NCBI RefSeq assembly: GCF_016907775.1
Contig: NZ_JAFBCO010000001.1
Location: 2,195,254 to 2,259,253 of the forward strand
Direction: 5' to 3'
DNA from: Pseudoglutamicibacter cumminsii
GTDB taxonomy: Bacteria; Actinomycetota; Actinomycetes; Actinomycetales; Micrococcaceae
DNA: 64,000 bases
Shown here one piece after another: positions 57,009 to 64,000 of the stretch (positions are counted from its first letter, which is position 1; every line of letters starts with the position of its first letter). The position numbers were made by a program, and so were the translations under genes. The notes beneath the pieces were generated by a model. The model worked only from the letters and a program-made list of their open reading frames with translations, was not told the origin of the DNA and ran no database searches.

Positions 57009-57062
57009 GTAACAATAACGTATGGGGCTCACGCATCATCACACAGACGGAAGTGAGATCCC

Positions 57063-58127
57063 TTACTCGGTAGACACGTTGAGTCGGCGTTGCCCCTGCT
57101 GCTGGGTCGCGTCACGGATCTCACCCACAAGGGTCTCCAGGACATCCTCGAAGAAGAGAATCCCGATCGTCTCCCCTGCGCCATCCAAAACGCGTGCCAC
57201 GTGAGAACCGGTCCGTTGCATCACAGCAAGAGCCTTCTCAACATCAACATCCGCGCCAAGGTTAACCAGCGATCGAACACGGGTGATAGGCATCGGGCGA
57301 TGCGAGTCCTCGAGCGGAACCCCCATGACGTCCTTCAGGTGGAGATACCCCATCAAGTCGCCATCCTCGTCGACCATCACAAACCGCGAAAAGCCAGTGC
57401 GCCCAACTGCACGCTCAAACTCCTCAGGAGTGATGTCGACATCCAGCGTCACAACATCGTCGATCGGAACAGCGATATCGCGCACCACCTGATCCGAAAA
57501 CTCGAACGCAGACGAAAGCAGCCCGGCCTCGTCATCGACCAAACCCGTACGCGTGGATTCCTCGACGATCTGCTGAACTTCATCCACCGTGAAAGACGAG
57601 GCAACCTCATCCTTCGGTTCCAGACCCAGCGCCCGGACCGCGTGGTTAGCGATCCAGTTCAACGCGACCACAATCGGACGCATCGCCTTAGAAATGAGCA
57701 TGAGCGGCGGCGCCAGGAACAACACGGCCTTATCAGCCATCGAAACCGAGAAGTTCTTCGGAACCATCTCACCGACCGTCACATGCAGGAACGTCACCAC
57801 GATCAACGTTGCGGCGAGCGCGACAATCGAAATGACCGATTCCGGAACGCCAATCGCGTGCAACGGAATCTCAAACAAGTGATGCACCGCAGGCTCAGCG
57901 ACGATCAAGATCAACAGCGAACACACTGTGATACCGAGCTGACACACCGACAAGACGATCGTGACATGCTCCATCGCCTGGAGCGCCGTCTTCGCACTCT
58001 TTTGCCCTGCCTGAGCTTTCGGCTCAATCTGAGCACGACGAGCCGACATCACCGCGAACTCACTCGCAACGAAAAACGCGTTAGCTGCCAAAAGGACAAC
58101 AAGCCATACAAGACCCCACCAGTCCAT
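57063..58127 (-). CDS. CNNM/CorC family membrane protein, short form
   Basis: A 354-residue protein with the N-terminal CNNM membrane domain (VVLLAANAFFVASEFAVMSARR, LGITVCSLL) and two CBS domains (GFSRFVMVDEDGDLMGYLHLKDV). Such proteins export or sense Mg or Co. It lacks the C-terminal CorC/HlyC domain found in its upstream partner, with which it shares one base (58127). The two probably form a hetero-oligomer. Confidence 0.9.
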   Translation of the reverse strand: MDWWGLVWLVVLLAANAFFVASEFAVMSARRAQIEPKAQAGQKSAKTALQAMEHVTIVLSVCQLGITVCSLLILIVAEPAVHHLFEIPLHAIGVPESVISIVALAATLIVVTFLHVTVGEMVPKNFSVSMADKAVLFLAPPLMLISKAMRPIVVALNWIANHAVRALGLEPKDEVASSFTVDEVQQIVEESTRTGLVDDEAGLLSSAFEFSDQVVRDIAVPIDDVVTLDVDITPEEFERAVGRTGFSRFVMVDEDGDLMGYLHLKDVMGVPLEDSHRPMPITRVRSLVNLGADVDVEKALAVMQRTGSHVARVLDGAGETIGILFFEDVLETLVGEIRDATQQQGQRRLNVSTE

Positions 58128-59470
58128 TACGCCTGCACCCCCTCAGCCTCAGCGGAGGCATCGGCACCGTCCTGTTCCGGAGCCGGAACAAACTCGAGAC
58201 GATCAACACGCCGCTTCTCCATACGCGTCACACGCAACATGCCGCCTGTGACCTTCAGCGTGTCACCCACGACAGGCAATCGACCCAGCGCGGACATCAC
58301 AAAGCCACCCAACGTCTCATACGCGTGACCCTCCGGAACCTTCAACCGAGGAATCTGATCCGTAGCCTCATCCGGACGCAACAAGCCAGGCACGAACCAG
58401 CGGCCATCGGCAGTCTGCAATACACCAGGAGACGTGCGGTCATGCTCATCAGCGACCTCACCCACGATCTCCTCGACCAAATCCTCCAAGGTGACCATGC
58501 CAGCGGTACCGCCATACTCATCGACCACAACAGCCATCTGCAGCGGTGCTTCACGCAACTCACCGATCAGATCATCCAACTGCACGGTCTCCGGAACCCG
58601 GATCACATCCTGCATGATCGTGCCGGCAACCAGCTCATCGCGCTTCTCACGCGGGACCGAAACAGCCTTCTTGACGTGCACGGCACCCAGAACATCATCC
58701 GAGTCCTCACCGAACACGAGGAAACGCGAGAAACCAGTGCGACGAGCCTGATCAATCAGAGCAGGCAGCGGAGCCTCATCCTCGATCATCTCGACCTTGA
58801 TGCGAGGCGTCATGACATCCGCGGCCGTACGCTCCGAAAAGGCCAACGTTCGCGCCAAAAACTTAGCGGTCTTCGCGTCCATGGTCCCCTGCTGCGCCGA
58901 ACGCGCAAGCAAACTCTGAAGCTCAGCCGGAGTACGCGCCCCCGACAACTCTTCCTTAGCCTCAATGCCGAACAGGCCGAGAACCCAGTTAGAGAAACCA
59001 TTCAGCCCGATCACGACCGGCTTGAAAACGGCCGTGAAGATCAACTGCGGGCGGGCCAGAGCGCGGCCAATCCGGTACGGATCGGCGATCGCCATATTCT
59101 TAGGGATCAGCTCACCCAGAATCATCGACAACAGGGTCGCGACCACCATCGCAACCACCAGGGACACCGCACCCGCGGCCGCCTCTGGAACACCCCATCC
59201 AACCAAGACCGGACCCAGCAACGCGCTGAACGCAGGTTCGATGACGTAACCCGTCAACAACGTCGTAATCGTGATGCCCAGCTGAACCGCAGACAACTGC
59301 GTAGAAAGCGACTTCAACGCCTTATACAGCGGGCGGGCCTTAGTGTCACCCTCGTCGATGGCCTTTTTAACTGACGTCGAATCCAACGCCACAAGCGAAA
59401 ACTCAACCGCAACAAAAAACGCAGTCCCCAAAACCAAAAGGAGACCTAATACAAGCATGAGCCACGACAT
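58127..59470 (-). CDS. CNNM/CorC family membrane protein, full form
   Basis: A 447-residue protein with a CNNM membrane domain (LGTAFFVAVEFSLVALD, LGITITTLLTGYV), CBS pair (GFSRFLVFGEDSDDVLGAVHV, DEYGGTAGMVTLEDLVEEI) and a CorC_HlyC domain (YETLGGFVMSALGRLPVVGD) at the C-terminus. It is the first gene of a two-gene operon. No Shine-Dalgarno sequence or leaderless -10 directly precedes the ATG; a TATAGT lies about 130 bases upstream. Confidence 0.92.
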   Translation of the reverse strand: MSWLMLVLGLLLVLGTAFFVAVEFSLVALDSTSVKKAIDEGDTKARPLYKALKSLSTQLSAVQLGITITTLLTGYVIEPAFSALLGPVLVGWGVPEAAAGAVSLVVAMVVATLLSMILGELIPKNMAIADPYRIGRALARPQLIFTAVFKPVVIGLNGFSNWVLGLFGIEAKEELSGARTPAELQSLLARSAQQGTMDAKTAKFLARTLAFSERTAADVMTPRIKVEMIEDEAPLPALIDQARRTGFSRFLVFGEDSDDVLGAVHVKKAVSVPREKRDELVAGTIMQDVIRVPETVQLDDLIGELREAPLQMAVVVDEYGGTAGMVTLEDLVEEIVGEVADEHDRTSPGVLQTADGRWFVPGLLRPDEATDQIPRLKVPEGHAYETLGGFVMSALGRLPVVGDTLKVTGGMLRVTRMEKRRVDRLEFVPAPEQDGADASAEAEGVQA

Positions 59471-59841
59471 CAGAGGTCGGCTCCGCGGTGAGCGTTAAAG
59501 GAGAAATATCCGAAGACCGGACTAGAAGGCTCCGATCGCTGGGCCGCGCGGGCATGAGTAGCGCGCGCGCCCGTGTAACAGTGATGTGTCATAGTGGCAC
59601 CACTATACAGGAACCACCCCCACCGAGCTCATGGAAGAAGCTCAAAATTCGCTCACAAAATGCGTTCAAGATTTCCATCGCAACGAGTGTCGATCCTCAC
59701 TGTGCTCCCCCGCGCTGTTCGGTATGATGTTGAGTCGAATAATCATGCTCCTGAACTGTGTGTACGGAACACACGCGCACACAGCCTCGGAAGCACCATC
59801 AAACACTCCGAGACAAAACATCGGAAAGAGGCGTATCCCTA
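59471..59841. other. 371-base divergent intergenic region between the CorC pair and kgd
   Basis: No convincing gene is seen here. It holds a 16-base palindrome (59591-59606) next to a TATAGT element facing the CorC genes, and a TATGAT hexamer (59723-59728) that may serve kgd. The kgd frame is open upstream to about 59758, but this stretch lacks conserved sequence. Confidence 0.6.
59591..59606. promoter_or_regulatory. palindromic operator-like site with -10 for the CorC pair
   Basis: ATAGTGG and CCACTAT flank a CA centre. The left end read on the minus strand gives TATAGT at 59601-59606, a good -10 hexamer, so a protein bound here would block it. Confidence 0.45.
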
Positions 59842-62800
59842 GTGTCTGACGTGTCTATCGACCAGCTGAAAGAGGAGTTCGGGGGAAACGAGTGGCTCGT
59901 TGACGAGCTCTACCAAAAATTCCTCGCAGACCCATCATCGGTCGATGAGAAATGGCGTTCGCTCTTCGAACAAGTAAAACCTTCGAACGACGAGAAGCCC
60001 GCAGCTCCAACTGCTAACAAGCCAGCCGCACCAGCCGCCGCAAAGGAACCAGCCAAGCCGGCTTCCTCTCCAAAGCACGCGGCACCAGCCGCCAAGCAAG
60101 AGAAGCCAGCGGCAACCCCAGCGCAGGCATCCCCAGCAGTGCGACCATCGCGTCAGAAAAGCCAGCTGCCAGCGCAGCCAGCCAAGAAGGAAGACGCCCC
60201 AAGCGATCCAAGCGCAAGCAAGGTTGAGCGCCTCCGCGGCCCGGCCCGCGCAATCGCTAAGAACATGGACGAGTCCCTGACCGTTCCAACCGCAACCACG
60301 GTCCGCGCCGTCCCAGCCAAGCTGCTGATCGACAACCGCATCGTGATCAACAACCACCTGCGTCGGGCACGCGGCGGCAAGGTCTCCTTCACCCACCTCA
60401 TCGGATACGCGATCTGCCGAGCACTCAAGCTCAACCCGTCGATGAACGTCAGCTACGACGAAGAAGACGGCAAGCCAGTCGCAATCCATAACGCCCAGGT
60501 CAACTTCGGTATCGCAATCGACCTGCCACGCCCTGACGGTTCGCGTCTGCTCGTTGTACCGAACATCAAGGGCGCCGAGAACATGACGTTCTCGACCTTC
60601 TGGGAAACCTACGAAGACATCGTCAAGCGCGGCCGCGAAGGCAAGCTCACCGCGGAAGACTACGCCGGAACCACGGTCTCCCTGACCAACCCGGGCGGCC
60701 TCGGAACCGTCCATTCCGTGCCACGCCTCTCCAAGGGCCAGGCAACCATCATCGGTGTCGGCGCGCTCGACTACCCAGCCGAATACCGCGGCACCAGCGA
60801 AAAGGTCAAGGCCCGCAACGCCGTCGGCAAGATCATCACCCTGACCTCGACGTACGACCACCGCGTCATCCAGGGTGCAGCATCCGGCGAATTCCTGCGC
60901 GAAATCGAAAACCAGTTGCTCTCAGACGAGTTCTGGGACGACGTATTCGAGCAGCTGCGCATCCCATACGTGCCGGTCCGCTGGGCCGTCGACAACCAGG
61001 TTGATGCCGACTTCCAGATCAACAAGGTTGCTCGCATCCAGCAGCTCATCGAGTCCTACCGCTCGTCTGGCCACCTCATCGCGGACACCAACCCGCTGAC
61101 CTACCAGATGCGCTTCCACCCAGACCTTGACGTCCAGACCTACGGCCTGACGCTGTGGGATCTTGACCGCGAATGGGTCACCGGCGGGCTCGGCGGCCAC
61201 GACCGTCTCCCGTTGCGCGACATCCTGGGTATCCTGCGTGACGCTTACTGCCGCACCACCGGCATCGAGTACATGCACATCCAGAACCCAGAAGAGCGCG
61301 AATGGTTCCAGTCCAAGCTTGAGCGCCCATACGAGAAGCCGACCCGCGACGAACAGGTTCGCATCCTCGGTAAGCTCAACCAGGCTGAAGCGTTCGAAAC
61401 CTTCCTGCAGACCAAGTACATCGGTCAGAAGCGCTTCTCGCTCGAGGGTGGCGAATCCCTGATCCCACTGCTTGACGCGATCATCTCCGACGCCGCAGAT
61501 GCAGGCCTCGACGAAGCCGCCATCGGTATGGCTCACCGCGGCCGCCTCAACGTGCTCACCAACATCGCAGGCAAGACCTACGGACAGGTTTTCCGCGAGT
61601 TCGAAGGCACCGTTGACGCATCGACCGTCCAGGGTTCCGGTGACGTGAAGTACCACCTCGGCACCGAAGGCTCGTTCACTTCCGAGTCCGGCAACACGAC
61701 CAAGATCTACTTGGCCGCTAACCCGTCCCACCTCGAAGCTGTAGACCCAGTCCTCGAAGGCATCGTCCGCGCTAAGCAGGACATCATCGACCGCGGCCCA
61801 GACGGCTTCACGGTCCTGCCGATCCTCGTCCACGGTGACGCCGCAATGATCGGTCAGGGTGTTGTTGCTGAAACCCTCAACCTCTCGCAGCTGCGCGGCT
61901 ACCGCACCGGCGGTACCATCCACGTGGTTGTCAACAACCAGGTTGGTTTCACGACCCCACCAAGCTCCTCGCGTAGCTCGGTCTACCCGACCGACTTCGC
62001 CAAGGCTATCCAGGCTCCGATCTTCCACGTCAACGGCGACGACCCAGAGGCAGTTGTGCACGTTGGTCGCCTAGCGTTCGAATACCGTGAGAAGTTCAAC
62101 CGCGACGTCGTGATCGATCTGGTCTGCTACCGCCGCCGTGGTCACAACGAGGGCGATGACCCATCGATGACCCAGCCGCTCATGTACAACCTGATCGACG
62201 GTAAGCGTTCGACCCGCAAGCTCTACACCGAAGCGCTCGTGGGCCGTGGCGACCTCACTCAGGAAGAAGCAGACGGCGCACTCAAGGAATACCAGTCGCT
62301 GCTCGAGGCCGCGTTCTCTGAGACCCACAAGGCTCAGACGACCCCGATGCCTGCAGTCGGCGCGAACGGTGCGCTTGGCATGCCAAAGGCTCAGGCTGAG
62401 GACGCCGACGTATCCGATCCACGTGCAGACAACACCGCGATCACCCCTGAGTTCATCAAGGCCGTCGGTGACGCTCACACGGAAATCCCTGAGGGCTTCC
62501 ACGTTCACCCGAAGCTCAAGACCCTGCTCGAACGCCGTGCAGATATGTCCGTCAACGGCGGCATCGACTGGGGCTTCGCGGAACTCACCGCGTTCGCTTC
62601 GCTGACCTCTGAGGGCATTCCTGTTCGCATCACCGGCCAGGACTCCCGCCGCGGTACGTTCGTTCAGCGCCACGCGGTCTTCCACGACCGCACCAACGAC
62701 GACGAATGGACCCCACTGCACCAGGTCAAGGAGAACGCTGCGAAGTTCATGATCCACGACTCCTCGCTTTCGGAGTACGCGGTTCTGGGCTTCGAGTACG

Positions 62801-63576
62801 GCTACTCGGTTGAGCGCACTGATGCTTTGGTCCTGTGGGAAGCCCAGTTCGGTGACTTCGTCAACGGCGCGCAGACCATCATCGACGAGTTCGTCTCCTC
62901 CGGTGAACAGAAGTGGGGCCAGCGCTCCTCCGTCGTGATGCTTCTGCCTCACGGCTACGAAGGCCAGGGACCAGACCACTCCTCGGCACGCATCGAACGC
63001 TTCCTGCAGCTGTGCGCGGAAGACAACATGCGAGTAATCAACCCGACCACGGGTGCGAACTACTTCCACGCACTGCGTCGCCAGGCCTACCTGCGCCCAC
63101 GCAAGCCGATGGTTGTGTTCACGCCTAAGCAGCTGCTCCGCTTGAAGGCGGCAGCTCAGCCAATCGAGGCATTCACCCAGCAGACGTTCCAGCCGGTCAT
63201 CCCGGACAACGATGTTGACGCATCGAAGGTCAAGCGTGTCATGCTGGTCTCGGGTCGTCTGTACTACGATCTGCTTGCACGCCGTAAGAAGGACAAGGAC
63301 GAGACCACCGCGATCGTCCGCGTTGAGCAGCTGTACCCGCTGCCTCAGGAACAGATCGCAGCTGAGCTCGCTAAGTACCCGAACGCTGATATCCGTTGGG
63401 TTCAGGACGAGCCAGAGAACCAGGGCCCATGGCCGTTCATGGCAATCAACCTTGTGCCGACTCTGGACCGCGAGGTCACCGTCGTGTCCCGCCCAGCTGC
63501 GGCGGCACCATCGACTGGTTCCTCCAAGGTTCACGCCCAGGAGAACGCGGACCTGTTGGACCGCGCGTTCAACTAA
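59842..63576 (+). CDS. kgd: multifunctional 2-oxoglutarate dehydrogenase/decarboxylase (E1o-E2o fusion)
   Basis: A 1244-residue TCA-cycle enzyme, the actinobacterial Kgd/OdhA. The E1o N-terminal segment (NEWLVDELYQKFLADP) is followed by an Ala/Pro/Lys-rich linker (residues about 50-130). Next is a lipoyl-free acyltransferase domain (VPTATTVRAVPAKLLIDN, then DHRVIQGAASGEFL), then the ThDP-dependent E1 part (GMAHRGRLNVL, GDVKYHLG, HGDAAMIGQG, RRRGHNEGDDPSMTQP). GTG at 59842 with GAGG ten bases upstream gives the family N-terminus. A strong terminator follows. Lipoyl groups come from another protein. Confidence 0.96.
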   Translation: MSDVSIDQLKEEFGGNEWLVDELYQKFLADPSSVDEKWRSLFEQVKPSNDEKPAAPTANKPAAPAAAKEPAKPASSPKHAAPAAKQEKPAATPAQASPAVRPSRQKSQLPAQPAKKEDAPSDPSASKVERLRGPARAIAKNMDESLTVPTATTVRAVPAKLLIDNRIVINNHLRRARGGKVSFTHLIGYAICRALKLNPSMNVSYDEEDGKPVAIHNAQVNFGIAIDLPRPDGSRLLVVPNIKGAENMTFSTFWETYEDIVKRGREGKLTAEDYAGTTVSLTNPGGLGTVHSVPRLSKGQATIIGVGALDYPAEYRGTSEKVKARNAVGKIITLTSTYDHRVIQGAASGEFLREIENQLLSDEFWDDVFEQLRIPYVPVRWAVDNQVDADFQINKVARIQQLIESYRSSGHLIADTNPLTYQMRFHPDLDVQTYGLTLWDLDREWVTGGLGGHDRLPLRDILGILRDAYCRTTGIEYMHIQNPEEREWFQSKLERPYEKPTRDEQVRILGKLNQAEAFETFLQTKYIGQKRFSLEGGESLIPLLDAIISDAADAGLDEAAIGMAHRGRLNVLTNIAGKTYGQVFREFEGTVDASTVQGSGDVKYHLGTEGSFTSESGNTTKIYLAANPSHLEAVDPVLEGIVRAKQDIIDRGPDGFTVLPILVHGDAAMIGQGVVAETLNLSQLRGYRTGGTIHVVVNNQVGFTTPPSSSRSSVYPTDFAKAIQAPIFHVNGDDPEAVVHVGRLAFEYREKFNRDVVIDLVCYRRRGHNEGDDPSMTQPLMYNLIDGKRSTRKLYTEALVGRGDLTQEEADGALKEYQSLLEAAFSETHKAQTTPMPAVGANGALGMPKAQAEDADVSDPRADNTAITPEFIKAVGDAHTEIPEGFHVHPKLKTLLERRADMSVNGGIDWGFAELTAFASLTSEGIPVRITGQDSRRGTFVQRHAVFHDRTNDDEWTPLHQVKENAAKFMIHDSSLSEYAVLGFEYGYSVERTDALVLWEAQFGDFVNGAQTIIDEFVSSGEQKWGQRSSVVMLLPHGYEGQGPDHSSARIERFLQLCAEDNMRVINPTTGANYFHALRRQAYLRPRKPMVVFTPKQLLRLKAAAQPIEAFTQQTFQPVIPDNDVDASKVKRVMLVSGRLYYDLLARRKKDKDETTAIVRVEQLYPLPQEQIAAELAKYPNADIRWVQDEPENQGPWPFMAINLVPTLDREVTVVSRPAAAAPSTGSSKVHAQENADLLDRAFN

Positions 63577-63596
63577 ACGGCCGCGTTCAACTAAAC
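63565..63596 (+). repeat. 18-base tandem duplication at the kgd stop
   Basis: GCGTTCAACTAAAC occurs at 63565-63578 and 63583-63596. The first copy carries the last codons and stop of kgd; the second repeats the stop. Confidence 0.7.
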
Positions 63597-63626
63597 CGCG
63601 TGTGGTGCTTCACGCGCCACCAGGCT

Positions 63627-63668
63627 GGTAGGCCCGCCACATCCTTTCGAGGATGTGGCGGGCCTACC
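63627..63668 (+). terminator. terminator of kgd
   Basis: A perfect 19-bp stem (63627-63645 with 63650-63668) and TTCG tetraloop, followed by GCTTT. Confidence 0.9.
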
Positions 63669-63834
63669 GCTTTAAACCACTACTGGCCGTTTTCTTGTGT
63701 GGAATAACCGCGCCGCTACGCGTTTGCGGGTGTATACGCCGGTAGAGTGAACACGGCGCACTATATTGTTGCGTTCCGTGATGTTGTGCTCCGTGAGGTA
63801 GGCGGAACATATCCCCCGTCGAAAGGATATTGGC

Positions 63835-64000
63835 GTGGATTCGCGAGCCATCCGTTTGGTCGCTATTGGCGACGAGTTGTTGGCCGGCCATGGCGACCCC
63901 CGTGCACTGGGCTGGTTCGGTCGTGTGCTGGCTGGGACTTCGAGCGATTCAGCGCAGATCACCTCGTTTGCTTTGCCTGCCCCGGCAGAGACCACTGAGG
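63835..64000 (+). CDS. GDSL/SGNH-type hydrolase, N-terminal part (cut by window end)
   Basis: The frame starts at GTG 63835, with GAAAGGA seven bases upstream, and is open to the window end (55 residues). The N-terminus reads LVAIGDELLAGHGD, the block I region of SGNH/GDSL hydrolases. Ser is replaced by Glu in the usual GDS position (GDE), which would remove the nucleophile unless another residue serves. Then GWFGRVLAG. Substrate cannot be told. Confidence 0.65.
   Translation, partial: MDSRAIRLVAIGDELLAGHGDPRALGWFGRVLAGTSSDSAQITSFALPAPAETTE

Noticed and set aside
59758..59841. 28-codon upstream extension of kgd
   Set aside because: The extension is Arg/His/Thr-rich without conserved sequence; GTG 59842 gives the family N-terminus with a ribosome binding site.
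62071..63534. Long open frame antisense to kgd
   Set aside because: Shadow of the third-position GC bias in kgd; no motifs.

Overview
The window is chromosomal core DNA of an actinobacterium, most likely a member of the Micrococcaceae (Arthrobacter-like) with a GC content judged by eye at about 60 percent. The evidence is gene content and order: NucS/EndoMS instead of MutS-MutL, a fused 2-oxoglutarate decarboxylase/dehydrogenase (Kgd/OdhA), Rho with a long disordered N-terminal part, clpS-DUF2017 next to pncB, murI-MBL hydrolase-rph-rdgB, and the run argS-lysA-hom-thrC-thrB-rho-prfA-prmC-tsaC-wecA-atpIZ-atpBEFHAGDC-DUF2550. The exact genus cannot be fixed from the sequence alone. No phage, insertion sequence, integron or CRISPR array was seen.

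Layout. 1-4.8 kb: start of an MFS exporter and the SbcCD nuclease. 4.9-7.7 kb: a degenerate ADP-ribosylglycohydrolase-like protein, a DnaQ-BRCT exonuclease and a DedA protein. 7.9-13.7 kb: rdgB, rph, a metallo-beta-lactamase-fold hydrolase, murI, DUF2017, clpS and, divergently, pncB. 13.8-23.6 kb: an SF2 helicase, DUF3039, an ABC-2 exporter pair, a CnoX-like thioredoxin/TPR protein, a large three-segment membrane protein and an AI-2E-family permease. 23.7-25.4 kb: a zinc-finger-like protein divergent from nucS, then DUF2550. 25.4-33.2 kb: the complete F1Fo ATP synthase operon. 33.2-39.4 kb: wecA, tsaC, prmC, prfA and rho. 39.6-46.5 kb: the threonine/lysine biosynthesis run headed by argS. 46.6-51.7 kb: tRNA-Arg(CCG), an NADP-binding oxidoreductase and hrpA. 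51.8-57 kb: a HIT protein, a zinc alcohol dehydrogenase with an odd N-terminus, zur and the znuACB zinc importer. 57-64 kb: a CNNM/CorC pair, kgd and the start of a GDSL-type hydrolase.

How the genes work together. The ATP synthase, peptide release (prfA/prmC), tRNA modification (tsaC) and Rho genes form a growth block read on the minus strand. The aspartate-family block (lysA, hom, thrC, thrB) follows argS. Zinc import is a self-contained regulon: a Fur-family regulator (zur) lies tail to tail with znuB, and a Zur-box-like palindrome sits in the znuA promoter. DNA maintenance genes (sbcCD, dnaQ-like, nucS, rdgB) are scattered through the first 25 kb.

The most striking non-coding pattern is architectural. 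At least thirteen genes, and perhaps fourteen, have a TANNNT -10 hexamer ending only 6-9 bases before the start codon, which predicts leaderless mRNAs. Operon-internal genes instead carry Shine-Dalgarno sequences or 4-base stop/start overlaps. Other points worth a look are three spaced direct repeats upstream of the SF2 helicase, a degenerate ADP-ribosylglycohydrolase opposite sbcD, a perfect 16-bp hairpin inside the DUF2550 gene, and a repeat that runs into the 3' end of the AI-2E permease gene. I saw no clearly new multi-gene system; this is mostly conserved core genome with interesting regulatory detail.
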